Part shown: positions 38,698 through 49,583 of the stretch, piece by piece
Numbering within the stretch: the first letter of the stretch is position 1
Layout of the letters: each line of letters begins with the position of its first letter
NCBI GenBank assembly: GCA_900548905.1
Contig: URMK01000004.1
Location: forward strand, 62,001-126,000
Length of the DNA stretch: 64,000 bases
Reading direction: 5' to 3'
Source of the DNA: an uncultured Lachnospiraceae bacterium
Lineage (GTDB): Bacteria; Bacillota; Clostridia; Lachnospirales; Lachnospiraceae
Program-made: the position numbers and the translations under genes
Notes under the pieces: model-generated
What the model saw: only the letters and a program-made list of their open reading frames with translations
The model's database searches: none
What the model was told of the DNA's origin: nothing

Positions 38698-40368
38698 ACT
38701 GTTGCATTAATTATAAGCCGATTGACTTCTGGGAAATACCCTTGATTTTCAGTAATTTCTGGAGGGAGCAAAGAAGAAATGCGCTACCACTCTTAAGCTG
38801 TAAATTCGTTACGTCTCGGCACAAAACGCACCTCTTTTTCTTTATTTCACCACGGAAAAGAGCATCTACATATATGATTTGTATAATGCACAATTTTCAA
38901 ACGCTCTCTAGTCCATACCTTTACATAATATTAGCAGCCTCCATATGGTTTCTAACTCTATCCATGCTATACTAAACAATTTAATATTTTAGTATTCCTC
39001 CGAAATTAAAAATCTCTATTTCTTTTAGCATAATCTCCTGTAGCAAATTTTTTATCTACTTTCATATTTTTCTTTAATTGCTACTCAAGAGGCATTGAAA
39101 CTCCTGTTTTAAGTCACTTCATATGTTCTTTGGAAACATATTTGGCACAGTATAGACTTTACCATTAAAACTTTCTTGGGTATTCCATTGCAATTCTTGC
39201 TCCCAATAATGTACCTTCACCACGCGTTCTGCTTTCACTAATATATCATCAGTATGTTACATTTACAAATCAAAGTTATTGCAAAAAATCTTGATAAGAA
39301 CACCTTCTTAATTAACAAATAATCATCTAATATATTAGACACTCATCATACACGTGTCTATTTAGATACGATACCAGCGGTTAAGCCAAGGAGATTTTTA
39401 TGCTCAGCAAATATACTTGGCCAATCGTTTTATAGATAATGTCATACAATCTATAGATCCCTATTACCATCATGAGACACATTCTCATTATAGAAGCTTT
39501 TAATTTTGTGCGCTTAGCAGTTAGGAACATAATATATAGATATCCGGAAAATAGATAGGTTCCTTCGGCATTTTCCCCTATAAGAAGATGAATTGTAAAC
39601 ACAATATTCCAAAAAATGTAACAACTAGCACCTATAAAAGTTTATCAACAAATGCGATTTCCTATTTTACAACCTTATTAGTTTGGCTCTGTAACTTATA
39701 TAATTCATATTCTCTTTCCCTCATCGAATCCAATACAACATAGAAAAAAACAAAAACCATACAATACATTAAAATATTGGACATAGAAGATATTGTTAAT
39801 TTATTCGTTCCATTATCATCTTTTAGGCTCATTCCGCTCCATACAAACATGTTCCAGATAAACCCTGGACATCATTTCAAACACATTGCTTAAATTATAC
39901 ACTATTTCTCGAAAATTTCAAGCATATTACTTCTTGAGTTTCCGCAGTTTTATCCACAGAGCCCACCTGCAACCAGCTTTGCTATAAACAACTTTTTAAA
40001 AATGCCCAAAACATAAGGAATCCTATCCCTTTTTGTTGTAAAATTAATTCTACTTGACAATCAACACACGCAGGCAATGAATGTACAAAAGGCTTCCCGT
40101 CTATTGTCTGTTCATTATGTGTGCAGATGCGCCTATATTCTATCTCCATTTTTATCTGCGAAGACAGTTTTTCATTAGCGTCCTTCGCCCGATAGCAATA
40201 TAGCAAACTAAAGGCTGAAAACTCCATATCGATAGTGAACTATAAATTCACGAGAAATTTCTCCTCAAAATTTCTCGCGGATCTATAAATATGCACTTCA
40301 TACGACCAGTTTTGAGTATCAGTCTTTCAATGACTGTATCTTCAGCCGTTTCAAAATAATTTCTTCTT
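38698..40368 (-). other. Decayed, AT-rich stretch with unassigned fragments
   Basis: No intact gene. Minus-strand fragments at 39381-39602 and 39662-39850 are hydrophobic (for example NILMYCMVFVFFYVVLD and GIYRLYDIIYK) and could be pieces of one lost membrane protein, such as a polymerase or flippase, but no motif confirms this. The 39982-40227 fragment has a C-x-x-C pair and no family I recognise. A 10-bp hairpin (CGAGAAATTT, 7-nt loop, 40251-40277) lies near the end of the ABC gene but has no T tract. Confidence 0.4.
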
Positions 40369-42222
40369 TCACTTTCCAAATATTTCTAATTTATTCCTTT
40401 CTATAATCCCTTTATCCTTTACTTCATAAATAACATCACAATTCTTAACAGTCGTCAATCTATGTGCAACAATAATTAATGTTATTTGCCCTTGTAAAGC
40501 ATCAATTGCAGACATTATCGCCGCTTCCGTATCGTTATCCAATGCAGAGGTCGCCTCGTCCAAGACCATAATCTCTGGTTGATGGTACAGTGCCCTTGCA
40601 ATAGCAATACGCTGTCGTTGTCCTCCTGATAAGCGCACCCCTCTGTCGCCTACCTTTGTATCTATACCTCTAGGTAAACTTCTTATAAAATCAGACAATT
40701 CAGCCCGTTCCAATGCGTCTTTCACACGTTTTTCATCTATATCCTCTAAGCATTCTCCGAATGCAACATTGTCCTTGATACTACCCGATAATAAAAATAC
40801 AGTCTGTGGAACATAGCCTACTATATTTGCCCAAGTTTCTGGAATATCTACAATTGCATGTCCATCTATAAAAACTCCGCCCTCCTGAGGCACTAAAAGT
40901 CCTAAAAGAATATCTACTAACGTAGATTTACCTGCACCTGAAGAACCTATAAAAGCGATAGACTGCCCTTTTTTAATTTTCAAGCTAACATTTTCCAGTA
41001 TATTTTCTCCTTTACCATAACTAAAAGTTATGTTACTTAAAAATAACTGTTCTTGAAAATTTATTTCTTTTACAGGTTTAGAGCTATATTGCAATTCAAC
41101 TGCATATTCCCGCATATAATCTTCTCTGTTCTCAAAGTGCGCAATTAACCCCACATTCTCTCTCCTGCCAAATTTTAACTCAGGATGCAATAATTCATAT
41201 TTGTCTGCTTCTACGATATTATCATATACCGAACTTACACTCGGCATGCTTGTAACCACCTGATTTAAGGCCATAGATATTCTTCCCAGTGAAGGAAGAA
41301 TCCGAAAAGCTCCAACGGCAAATGCCGCTAAAACGGCCACAAACTCTACAGATTGTTCACCCAATACAATTCGAAATGCCACCGCTACCATAAGGCCAGA
41401 AACACAGAGACCTTCTATAATATATGCGGGACTTTCCTGCCCTACTATCTGCTTACATTGTGCCAGTTGCACCTGTATTTGATTTTTCTCATACTCCACC
41501 ACAAAATGATGCTGTTTACGTAAAACTAAAATATCTTTAATTCCCTGAAAAGCTTCGTACAATGTTTGTGATGCCTTTGCCATATAATCTCGTCCTTGCA
41601 CTCCTGCCTTGTGCATATTTTTACGGAACACTATATAAATCAATAATACACAAATAAATGCCATAAAAAGCATCATAAGCGAGAGCATCCAATCAGAAAA
41701 AATCATGAAAAGACAAATAAGAGAAATTGTTAATAAATCTGATAAAAGTCTAAATCCAGCATAAAGGACAGAATAAACTGCAACTGTATCGCTGTTTACT
41801 CCTCGATTTAATTCTCCCATATCCCTTTTCAGAAAATACTGATATCCACGGCTCATATAGGATTCCATCATACGTATAGACACTTCTCTCTGAATCTTGC
41901 ACGAAAACTTAATACGCACCCATGATAAGAATATAAAAAAACCATTCTTAATCAGATAAAGGAATATTATTCCTCCCACTAAAGCTGCAACAATACCAGC
42001 ATAATCCATGTGTGTTACAAAGGGTATGCCTCTTAACAAACTACTTGTTCCAACTATTTTCGGATCAACAATTATATTAACAAGCGGAATTATTACAGAT
42101 ACACTTAAACACTCGAACACCGCTCCTACACAAGTCAGAAAAAAAACCATTAAACATAAGAATTTTTGAGGACGATTTAATATATATAATATTTTCTTTA
42201 TTACTTGCCTAAATTTACTCAA
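40369..42222 (-). CDS. ABC transporter, fused permease and ATPase (PglK/MsbA-like flippase)
   Basis: A 617-aa half-transporter. Six helices lie within about residues 20-315, and a nucleotide-binding domain follows from about 393. It has Walker A GSSGAGKST at 426-434, Q-loop VPQ at 471-473, signature LSGGQ at 531-535, Walker B IMVLDE at 551-556 and switch His587. All catalytic residues are intact. Fused exporters in glycan loci such as PglK flip lipid-linked oligosaccharides. As no Wzx is seen, this is the candidate flippase of the window. The start is TTG with AAGGAG 8-9 nt upstream. It is isolated between decayed regions. Confidence 0.88.
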   Translation of the reverse strand: MSKFRQVIKKILYILNRPQKFLCLMVFFLTCVGAVFECLSVSVIIPLVNIIVDPKIVGTSSLLRGIPFVTHMDYAGIVAALVGGIIFLYLIKNGFFIFLSWVRIKFSCKIQREVSIRMMESYMSRGYQYFLKRDMGELNRGVNSDTVAVYSVLYAGFRLLSDLLTISLICLFMIFSDWMLSLMMLFMAFICVLLIYIVFRKNMHKAGVQGRDYMAKASQTLYEAFQGIKDILVLRKQHHFVVEYEKNQIQVQLAQCKQIVGQESPAYIIEGLCVSGLMVAVAFRIVLGEQSVEFVAVLAAFAVGAFRILPSLGRISMALNQVVTSMPSVSSVYDNIVEADKYELLHPELKFGRRENVGLIAHFENREDYMREYAVELQYSSKPVKEINFQEQLFLSNITFSYGKGENILENVSLKIKKGQSIAFIGSSGAGKSTLVDILLGLLVPQEGGVFIDGHAIVDIPETWANIVGYVPQTVFLLSGSIKDNVAFGECLEDIDEKRVKDALERAELSDFIRSLPRGIDTKVGDRGVRLSGGQRQRIAIARALYHQPEIMVLDEATSALDNDTEAAIMSAIDALQGQITLIIVAHRLTTVKNCDVIYEVKDKGIIERNKLEIFGK

Positions 42223-42718
42223 TATACATACTCCTTAATTACTACTATTTCTTGACAGTGAGATGTTTGTATTATCCTTAGAGTCACCATGTAAAGGAAG
42301 AAAATCACCAACTGAGCTATTTAGTAGTCAGTTTACCATATCTTTCGGTACTTGGCCAGATAACTATGCTTATATCAGTGCTGAAAGGCACTAGCAGGTT
42401 GTAAATAGGCTTACTGCTACCTTTTTTTAAATTTTTATTTTCCACATTGCTCTGCCTTTTTCCTATACTTATCCAGCCCCTACAGGCATTCGCACCCTCA
42501 GCTGGCTTCTTCGATGTTTTTATGTGTTTTTGCCTCTCTTCTCTTCCCTTTTATCACTTCCTTTGTTATACTATTTCGTCAGGCCGTTGTTATAATATAA
42601 CTTCTAGCCTCTATAAAAAATATATTTTCCTCTGTGAGTAGCTTGCCAAAACTTTTCAGCAGATCCGTAGATATTTTTTTTCATCCCTTTTGCCTTTTCT
42701 ATCCCCGGATTCCCATTC
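42223..42718. other. No recognisable gene
   Basis: About 500 bp between the ABC transporter start and the transposase relic. It has several pyrimidine-rich runs and one short plus-strand frame without a ribosome binding site. The promoter of the ABC gene must be here if it has its own, but I found no convincing -35/-10 pair. Confidence 0.5.
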
Positions 42719-43915
42719 TCATATAACTGCAGCAGAATATCTTGCTATCTGCGTCAGCAGGTAATGGTATTTCATCCAATTATAATTCAGGCTGTTTGCA
42801 TGCTCAATATCATAACGGATATTTTTCTTCATGTTGAAGCCTTTATTTTCTGTCCGCCATCTGCTTCTCCCCACTTGGGCAAATTCTTTCGCATTTTCCC
42901 GGTCACCATCAGGTCTGTCAGCCATTGCTAAGCTTTTTTCTCTTCCTTCCCGCCCTTCGCCATTTCTATGTTTACTTCCAGCACCAGCAGGTCCAGCTTA
43001 TATCCCCGGCAATCTATTTACGGCACCCATTCCATATGGTGTTTTTCCCGCGCCCTGCCCTTACGGGATACTCCCGGGCAATCTCTTTGTCCACCCCCTG
43101 CGCCCCAAGCTTGGCTAATTTGCTGTATTCTTCTGCTATTGACGCGATGCTCCCATCCTTATAGCGGATCAATATATGCCATTTATTGTCTTTTATACAC
43201 CTTTCGGACACTGACCCCGATACATACAAGGCAGCCGGGGGTATTCTTTTTTTCCTTTCCGAGAGCCTTTTAAATGCTTTTGTCTCACAGTTGTTTTTAC
43301 TGACATTTTGTCTTCATTTTCTATAAATTCAGTTCCCAAGCTGATGACAAGTCCCTCCCCAAGGACCAGCTTCGCTTCCAGCACATGGTGGTAATAAATG
43401 GCCTTCTCATCTTTTGTCCATGACTTTTTTCAGACAGTGAGGGCAGTGCCTGTCCTGGAAATGGAACAGCCCTGTTGCGTCAAAGATAACCAGCCAGTAC
43501 TTCCCCAGGAATCCTGCGCCCTCAAATTTCCGTTTCCGCAAAATCTTTTTTATCATTTTCCTCCGCAAGGTTCCAGCTCCCCCGTATCCAGCTTTTTCAG
43601 GAAATCGTTTACCGTTACATAATGCGGCAGGAAATTCATGGAATTCGGCCCCCAGGAGCCTGCACAGGTTCCCTACACAGCTTTTATCATTGAACTCCGA
43701 TGTCATCCTTGCATGGATTAGATGTTGCAGATATTTTTCATCATGACAGTCATCAGCATCACTTCTATTTCATATAAGCTGGCTCTTCGCGGATCTGACG
43801 TTTCGTGCAGCCATCGCATGAATTCCAGGAAATACTGGCGGATTATTTTGCAGAATGCTGCAAAATCTCTTTCTTATAATTTTCTGTTTCTTCGTTGTCC
43901 AGCCCTTGTCATGAT
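42719..43915 (-). pseudogene. DDE transposase relic, family uncertain
   Basis: Pieces in different frames can be ordered from 43915 down. They run KIIRQYFLEFMRWL, LYEIEVMLMTVIMKNICNI, EFNDKSCVGNLCRLLGAEF, WLVIFDATGLFHFQDRHC (first D with a Cys pair), LEAKLVLGEGLVISLGTEF, HILIRYKDGSIASIAEEY and finally RSRWRTENKGFNMKKN with HYLLTQIA. This is the outline of a DDE transposase of about 400 aa known in Lachnospiraceae, with at least three frame changes. I cannot assign an IS family. It marks the border between the AT-rich island and the next operon. Confidence 0.65.
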
Positions 43916-44063
43916 ATATTTTCTCCTTTGTGAAAAACCTCTTTATATTTTATCATGCATTGGCTAAATCTCCAGCATTTATTAGCTATTTTTACACAAA
44001 ATTTTTCGACTTTCAGAGCTGAATATCCGTAAAAAATTGTTCGTATGCTTTATCCCTTCATAA

Positions 44064-45944
44064 TTACATGATTTTATTTGCGCTGAGCCACTGTTGAAAA
44101 ATCAATATATACCAGATGTACTCATGCCAAATATCTTTTTCAAGATAATTTGTCCAAATATGCCTGACTACCTCTTTATTAAGGAATTCCGATTCAGACA
44201 GTTTTTTAGGTTCAAGCAGTCCCTCGGCCCAATCCCGTAATTCACCATCCTTAAACCATTTTTTTAATGGGACGGAAAATCCCTGTTTAGGTTTGTCTAC
44301 CAGTGATCGGGGAACATACTTATATAGCACATTACGCAATACCTTCTTGGTTACCATTTCATCTTTTTTGTATTGCATTGGAAGCGACCATGCAAACTCT
44401 ATAATATCTTTATCTAATAAAGGAATTCTTGTTTCAAGAGAATTTGTCATTGCACTCCTGTCTACTTTTGTTAAGATATCATCTGGATGGTACATCAATA
44501 AATCCATAAGCATGATATTACTTTCATCATCCTTTAAATAACCTGCCATATAACTTTGCCCTATACCATTTATTTCCTTACTAAATTTACCGATTTTCCT
44601 ATTTTCATTTTCCTCCAAATTACAAACATATAACTCTTCCGGGCTTTTTGCGCTCAGCAGTTTACCTTTTAGCCAATTCCTATCCTTATCACCTATCATC
44701 ATAGGGCTTCTATAGATTTTACCCCGTATGTTCTGTAGCCAATAGGGAATTCTTTGTTTAGATTCCCATGTTTTTTTCACCCATGCATATGTATCATATC
44801 CTGCAAATAATTCATCTCCGCCATCCCCGCTCAAAACAACCTTCACATCCTTATGAGCCAAATTACTAACCAAATAAGTGGGGATTTGTGATGAATCTGC
44901 AAACGGTTCTGCAAAAACATCCGGAAGTTTAGGGATAACTGCCTGTGCTTCCTTCTCACATATATATAATTCCGTATGTTCTGTCCCGAGTATAGAAGCT
45001 ATTTCTTTTGCCGTCTTAGCCTCGTCATAATCTTTTTCATTCATGCCAATGGTATATGTTCTCGCTTTTCCGGAAGTTATCATTTGAAGTATTGCCACTA
45101 TTGTACTACTATCTATTCCTCCGGACAAAAATGCCCCTACCGGAACATCTGCGGTCATCTGCTCACAAATCGAATTTCTTAGTAATCTTTCCAGTTCATC
45201 CGAGGCATCTTCTATACTTCCCTGATAAATATGTTCTTCTCCATATTTTGCTATATTTTTCATAGACCAATAGGGATAAATTTCCCATTTATCAAATGGC
45301 TGTTCAATTTTCAAAATATGGCCTGGCTTTAATTTGTATATACCTTTATAAATAGAATATGGAGCAGGAATGTAACCATAACAGAAATAGGTGTTTATTA
45401 TATCGTGATTTATCTCTTTTTTACAATCAGGCAATACCGTTATAGCCTTTAAATCAGAAGCAAAAATAAAGCCGTTCCCTATGAAACCATAATAGAGTGG
45501 TTTCTCTCCCACCCTATCTCTTGCTAAATATATTCTTTTGCTTTTTCTATCGTAAAGAGCAATTGCAAACATGCCTTTTGATTCACTGAGCGTCTTTTCA
45601 ATTCCCCATTCCTCAAAAGCCTTCAACAATACTTCTGTATCAGACGTTCCCCGAAAATGTAAGATTATTCCTTCCTTTTCCATTTTCTTAATAATAGATT
45701 TATAATTATATATTTCACCATTAAAAGAAATTACATAACGCCCGCTCTCAGATACCATGGGCTGACTACCTGCATCTGTTAAATCTACAATGGAAAGTCT
45801 TCTATGGCCTAAAACTACTGATCCATTCTCTTCTCGCCATATTCCCTCTGCATCCGGCCCTCTATGCTGCATCGCAGCATTCATCCTGCGAATACATTCT
45901 TCCCAACCATCCATCCTATTGCAAAAGCCTGCAATACCACACAT
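44064..45944 (-). CDS. Asparagine synthetase-like glutamine amidotransferase
   Basis: A 626-aa protein. Cys2 after the initiator Met is the Ntn nucleophile (CGIAGF), with HRGPDAEG near 27-34 and FNGEIYN near 74-80. The ATP-pyrophosphatase loop LSGGIDSS lies at 273-280, and SGDGGDELFAGY follows. Both halves are complete. AsnB-like proteins in glycan loci (WbpS type) turn sugar uronates into uronamides with glutamine nitrogen. The neighbouring genes seem to make a diamino uronic acid, so that role is more likely here than free asparagine synthesis. It is the last gene of the 44-57 kb operon, 1 nt from the upstream GT4. Confidence 0.85.
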   Translation of the reverse strand: MCGIAGFCNRMDGWEECIRRMNAAMQHRGPDAEGIWREENGSVVLGHRRLSIVDLTDAGSQPMVSESGRYVISFNGEIYNYKSIIKKMEKEGIILHFRGTSDTEVLLKAFEEWGIEKTLSESKGMFAIALYDRKSKRIYLARDRVGEKPLYYGFIGNGFIFASDLKAITVLPDCKKEINHDIINTYFCYGYIPAPYSIYKGIYKLKPGHILKIEQPFDKWEIYPYWSMKNIAKYGEEHIYQGSIEDASDELERLLRNSICEQMTADVPVGAFLSGGIDSSTIVAILQMITSGKARTYTIGMNEKDYDEAKTAKEIASILGTEHTELYICEKEAQAVIPKLPDVFAEPFADSSQIPTYLVSNLAHKDVKVVLSGDGGDELFAGYDTYAWVKKTWESKQRIPYWLQNIRGKIYRSPMMIGDKDRNWLKGKLLSAKSPEELYVCNLEENENRKIGKFSKEINGIGQSYMAGYLKDDESNIMLMDLLMYHPDDILTKVDRSAMTNSLETRIPLLDKDIIEFAWSLPMQYKKDEMVTKKVLRNVLYKYVPRSLVDKPKQGFSVPLKKWFKDGELRDWAEGLLEPKKLSESEFLNKEVVRHIWTNYLEKDIWHEYIWYILIFQQWLSANKIM

Positions 45945-45945
45945 A

Positions 45946-47184
45946 TCAACATCCTTTCATAGCTTTTTCATAAACAGCCATAATATTTCTGTAAAACGCC
46001 TCCGGTTTCATTTTTTCCAGTCTGTTCTTAGCCCTTTCCCCAAACAATATTTTCTCTTCTTCAGTCATTTGCATTGCCTGTACAATTTTTTCCAGTAAAC
46101 TATCAGGATTATCCCTCTCTATCAACCATCCATTACAACCATCCGTAATTAATTGCTCAAAACTAGCCCCTCTGGTGCCGATGACTATTTTTCCAAGCGC
46201 CATGGCTTCGATACACGTATTAGGAAGATTGTCTACTCTTGACGGCAATATTACCAGCTCTGCGCACGATACTACACCATATACCTGCTTTTTTTCAGGT
46301 GTCGGCGGCAGAAAAATAATCCTATTTTCATATTTGCCAGCAAACATTTTTAAAAGTTCTTTTCCTGTTAATTCCTGTCCATTCCAACTTAATTTTGAGT
46401 CTCTTCCCAGGAAAACAAAGTAAAAATCAGGATATCTCTCAAAAATATTTATCAGCGCTTGCCCGATAACATGAATTCCTTTTAGAAAATTAAAAGTTCC
46501 AAAAAAAAGAAAATAATTTTTCCCTAATAATTTGTCATTATAGACCGAATAATCTATACCGCTTATGTCCGTACAAAAAGGACTTTCAACTACCGTAACA
46601 TGCCTCTTTAGCTTCTTTTCTATTATCCCTCCCACCAAATAACTGGGGGCAATAATAGTTTTCATTTTTCTAAGTTCAAAATCATAAATTCTTTCCTGCC
46701 AATCTCTCGTTTTTAACGCAGAATCATAATTAAAAGGAACCTCACCGGAGACAAGCGCTCTTCTAACGAGATATGGGCTGCTTGATAACCTCAAGATCCC
46801 AGGAATATTTCCCGGATGACACGCCCAAAGAATTGCAGAATCACAAAAATGGATTACATCAAATGGAGCCTCTTTATGTATTTCTTTTATTCTTTTGTTA
46901 ATAACATAGCTCATACCCCATAGACACCAAGCAGTCAAAATATGTGTTCTCAAACGGAGAGTTGGAATATATTTTGGTAATTTAATATCCCTGCTATATT
47001 TTACACGATATACATGAATACCATTCTTCCATGTTAATGCTTCATCAGTATCAGCCACCACAAACACATCTATCTGATGTCCATTACTTTTAAGAATACC
47101 AGCTAAATTTGCGGTAAAATTCGATAATCCTCCTGCAAAAGAAGGTTCCGTCATGAATTCAGTAGTGGCAATTGCTATATGCAT
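45946..47184 (-). CDS. GT4 family glycosyltransferase
   Basis: A 412-aa GT-B enzyme. The N-terminal domain has the glycine loop SFAGGLSNFTANLA near 14-27. The C-terminal domain has FLFFGTFNFLKG and, near the end, LPSRVDNLPNTCIEAMALGK, where the usual first Glu of the E-x7-E donor motif is replaced (the second Glu is present). VIGTRGASFEQLITDG follows. GT4 enzymes are retaining and use nucleotide sugars such as GDP-Man or UDP-sugars. GGAGGG precedes the ATG. It is 3 nt from the next GT4 upstream. Sugar and linkage are unknown. Confidence 0.85.
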   Translation of the reverse strand: MHIAIATTEFMTEPSFAGGLSNFTANLAGILKSNGHQIDVFVVADTDEALTWKNGIHVYRVKYSRDIKLPKYIPTLRLRTHILTAWCLWGMSYVINKRIKEIHKEAPFDVIHFCDSAILWACHPGNIPGILRLSSSPYLVRRALVSGEVPFNYDSALKTRDWQERIYDFELRKMKTIIAPSYLVGGIIEKKLKRHVTVVESPFCTDISGIDYSVYNDKLLGKNYFLFFGTFNFLKGIHVIGQALINIFERYPDFYFVFLGRDSKLSWNGQELTGKELLKMFAGKYENRIIFLPPTPEKKQVYGVVSCAELVILPSRVDNLPNTCIEAMALGKIVIGTRGASFEQLITDGCNGWLIERDNPDSLLEKIVQAMQMTEEEKILFGERAKNRLEKMKPEAFYRNIMAVYEKAMKGC

Positions 47185-47187
47185 AAC

Positions 47188-48438
47188 CTATAATCCCTCC
47201 AGAACTTCCAAAAATTTCTCTGTATTCTTTTTCCTATTATATTCTTTATCCCATAAAATATAAGATTGTTTTCTCATCTCCTGATACCGACCTATGTCTG
47301 CCTGGGCAACATATCTTATTGCACAGGCGATTTGCTCTGGAGAAGGGTTCGCCGGCAACAAGTACCCATTATTCTCTATCAACTCACTGTTACCCCCTAC
47401 GTCGGTAGCTATAACAGGTGTTCCGAATGCCAATGCTTCTTGTATAGAAACCGGGCTACCTTCCGATTCTGATACATTTATAATACAAGAAGGATAATAT
47501 TGTTTATAATAATCAAGAACTGCATTATTAGGCTGTTTTCCCATGAAAACATATTCTATATTTTTTTTAAGCTTTAAAATTTTTTTCGCTAAATTTATAA
47601 TATCTTCTTTTTCTTCCCCATCCCCAAAATGTACCCATTTAATTTGGCAATCCTGTATTTTTTCAAGACCTTCTACAATTAACCACACTCTTTTCACGGA
47701 TGAAATAGTGGAGCAGCTAACCAGTAAAAAGGGAAAGTTTCCTTTTTTTATATATGGTATTTTAGCTTCAATACCCAACTTGCACACCGGATATTTATCA
47801 ATATTTTTTATTTGATTATACTTTTCGCAATAATACTTTTTTCCATGTTCTGAAATAAACACTAACTTATCATAGGTACTATTCATCGTTTCCTTAAACG
47901 GTTGTCGTCCATATGGTTCAACAAAATCATACAGATCATACCCGTGCAAACGGGAAATAAGCTTCAAATTAGGATAGCATTTTCTGTATACACCCATATG
48001 AAAACTATAATATACATTCCAATATGTATAAAAAATACCTTCTTTATCTATCTCAATTATTTTCTTACGCCTAAGCCACCTATAAAAATCATCGCTCTGT
48101 GTAAAAAAAAGATAACTGCGCCACAGCCGTCCCAAAAACTTCGTTCGTGTCTTAATGATATCTATTACTTCTTTTAGAAAAATCGGATGAAAACATAAAA
48201 AAATGCTCCGTAAAATTTGCCATATGTTTTTTCGATGTACCCGATATTGATATACTGGAATATTTTTCCCAATCAATTCGAATAAATTGCGCTCTTCTTC
48301 TAAAACAACACTCATCATAACGCATGAAATTATAGTCACATCATATTTTGTAATCAATTCTTTTAGTTCCGGAATAATAAAAGGATCTTCACTTCTATCA
48401 AATGGGAATCCATTTGTTACCAAATACATCTTCTTCAT
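47188..48438 (-). CDS. GT4 family glycosyltransferase
   Basis: A 416-aa GT-B enzyme. NGFPFDRSEDPFI near the N-terminus, RLHGYDLYDF in the middle and PFLLVSCSTISSVKRVWL at the start of the C-terminal domain are followed by the donor motif SESEGSPVSIQEALAFGTPV. That motif includes both Glu residues of E-x7-E, and ATDVGGNSELI follows. The N-terminal DPFI and HGYDLY segments are seen in capsule GT4 proteins (exopolysaccharide galactosyl or glucosyl transferases). AGGT is the only weak ribosome site 7 nt from the ATG. Specificity is unknown. Confidence 0.87.
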   Translation of the reverse strand: MKKMYLVTNGFPFDRSEDPFIIPELKELITKYDVTIISCVMMSVVLEEERNLFELIGKNIPVYQYRVHRKNIWQILRSIFLCFHPIFLKEVIDIIKTRTKFLGRLWRSYLFFTQSDDFYRWLRRKKIIEIDKEGIFYTYWNVYYSFHMGVYRKCYPNLKLISRLHGYDLYDFVEPYGRQPFKETMNSTYDKLVFISEHGKKYYCEKYNQIKNIDKYPVCKLGIEAKIPYIKKGNFPFLLVSCSTISSVKRVWLIVEGLEKIQDCQIKWVHFGDGEEKEDIINLAKKILKLKKNIEYVFMGKQPNNAVLDYYKQYYPSCIINVSESEGSPVSIQEALAFGTPVIATDVGGNSELIENNGYLLPANPSPEQIACAIRYVAQADIGRYQEMRKQSYILWDKEYNRKKNTEKFLEVLEGL

Positions 48439-48459
48439 ATCAAATTACCTATAATAAAA

Positions 48460-49569
48460 TCATACTAACAAGCAAATTTCATCTATATCATTTATATTTA
48501 AATACGCATGCATTGGCAACGACAAGCATGTTTTGCAGAGCTGCATAGTTACTGCATAATCCAACATATCTATTTTCCATGGTTTGAATGCTTTTTGCTC
48601 ATGCATAGGTTTTTTATAATAAATTGCATTAGGAATTCCTCTTTTTTTTAAATTTTCTATTGCTTTTTCTCTCTGTTCAACATTTTCAAAGCAAATGGTA
48701 TATTGCGCCCAGCTTGATTGCATGCCTTTTTTAATAACAGGGAGCTTAACTCTATTCTTCAATCTCATATTATACTCTTGTGATAACTTAGCGCAAAGAT
48801 TAATTTCCTCATCAAAAAACTTTAGCTTCTCTATTAAGAGACTGGCCTGAAGAGCATCCAGCCTGGAATTCATACCAATATGCTCATTCTCATATTTATC
48901 CCGCCCTTTACCATGCACGCATAACGAGTACAATGTATCTGCCCACTCATCATTATCCGTAAAAAGCGCTCCACCATCACCATAACACCCCAGCGGTTTT
49001 GCAGGAAAAAAAGAAGTAGTGGAAATATCTCCAAAACTACATGCTTTCTTCTTATTAATGCCTCCCCCAAAACCTTGTGCCCCATCCTCTAGTATATACA
49101 TTCCATACCGATTTGCAACTTTTCTTATTTTAGCATAGTCAGCAGGCTGTCCAAACAGATCTACCGCTACGATTACCCTTGGTTTTAACTCCGTATGATC
49201 CAGTACATATTCAACCGCTTTTTCCAAACTATCGGCGCTGATATTATATGTATCAGATTCTACATCAATAAAAATAGGTGTCGCGCCAACATGCGGAACC
49301 ACCTCACCGCTTGAAAAAAAAGTAAAGTCCGGAACAAACACTGCATCTCCTTTTCCTATACCCCATGTCATAAGCGCTAGCTGCAAAGCATCCGTACCAT
49401 TTGCACACGTGACGCAATGTCTTACCCCGACATATTCAGACAACGCCTGTTCCAATTGTCTCACATAGCCGCCACCTATAAAATTTGCCCCTTCTACTAC
49501 CCGCATTATAGCAGCGTCAATTGCCTTTTTATGAAACTGATACTGCTGTTTTAAATCGCGAAACTCCAT
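48460..49569 (-). CDS. DegT/DnrJ aminotransferase, WbpE/WlbC-like
   Basis: A 369-aa PLP enzyme. LEDGAQGFGG holds the Asp for the pyridine ring, and FFPAKPLGCYGDGG holds the PLP lysine (about Lys191). The exact form of the lysine motif matches WbpE/WlbC transaminases, which aminate C3 of UDP-3-keto-GlcNAcA with glutamate. The neighbours are an acetyltransferase and a Gfo/Idh/MocA dehydrogenase, the two other steps of that pathway. The frame extends to 49587, but GGAGG stands 6 nt before the ATG at 49569, so that start is preferred. It may then just avoid overlapping the upstream gene. Confidence 0.85.
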   Translation of the reverse strand: MEFRDLKQQYQFHKKAIDAAIMRVVEGANFIGGGYVRQLEQALSEYVGVRHCVTCANGTDALQLALMTWGIGKGDAVFVPDFTFFSSGEVVPHVGATPIFIDVESDTYNISADSLEKAVEYVLDHTELKPRVIVAVDLFGQPADYAKIRKVANRYGMYILEDGAQGFGGGINKKKACSFGDISTTSFFPAKPLGCYGDGGALFTDNDEWADTLYSLCVHGKGRDKYENEHIGMNSRLDALQASLLIEKLKFFDEEINLCAKLSQEYNMRLKNRVKLPVIKKGMQSSWAQYTICFENVEQREKAIENLKKRGIPNAIYYKKPMHEQKAFKPWKIDMLDYAVTMQLCKTCLSLPMHAYLNINDIDEICLLV

Positions 49570-49583
49570 TCTCAACCTCCAAC

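Noticed and set aside
40251..40277. 10-bp hairpin as terminator of the ABC transporter gene
   Set aside because: It lies about 90 nt past the stop, is AT-rich and has no T tract on the minus strand.
42447..42641. Short plus-strand frame between the ABC gene and the transposase relic
   Set aside because: No ribosome site, no motif and low-complexity composition.
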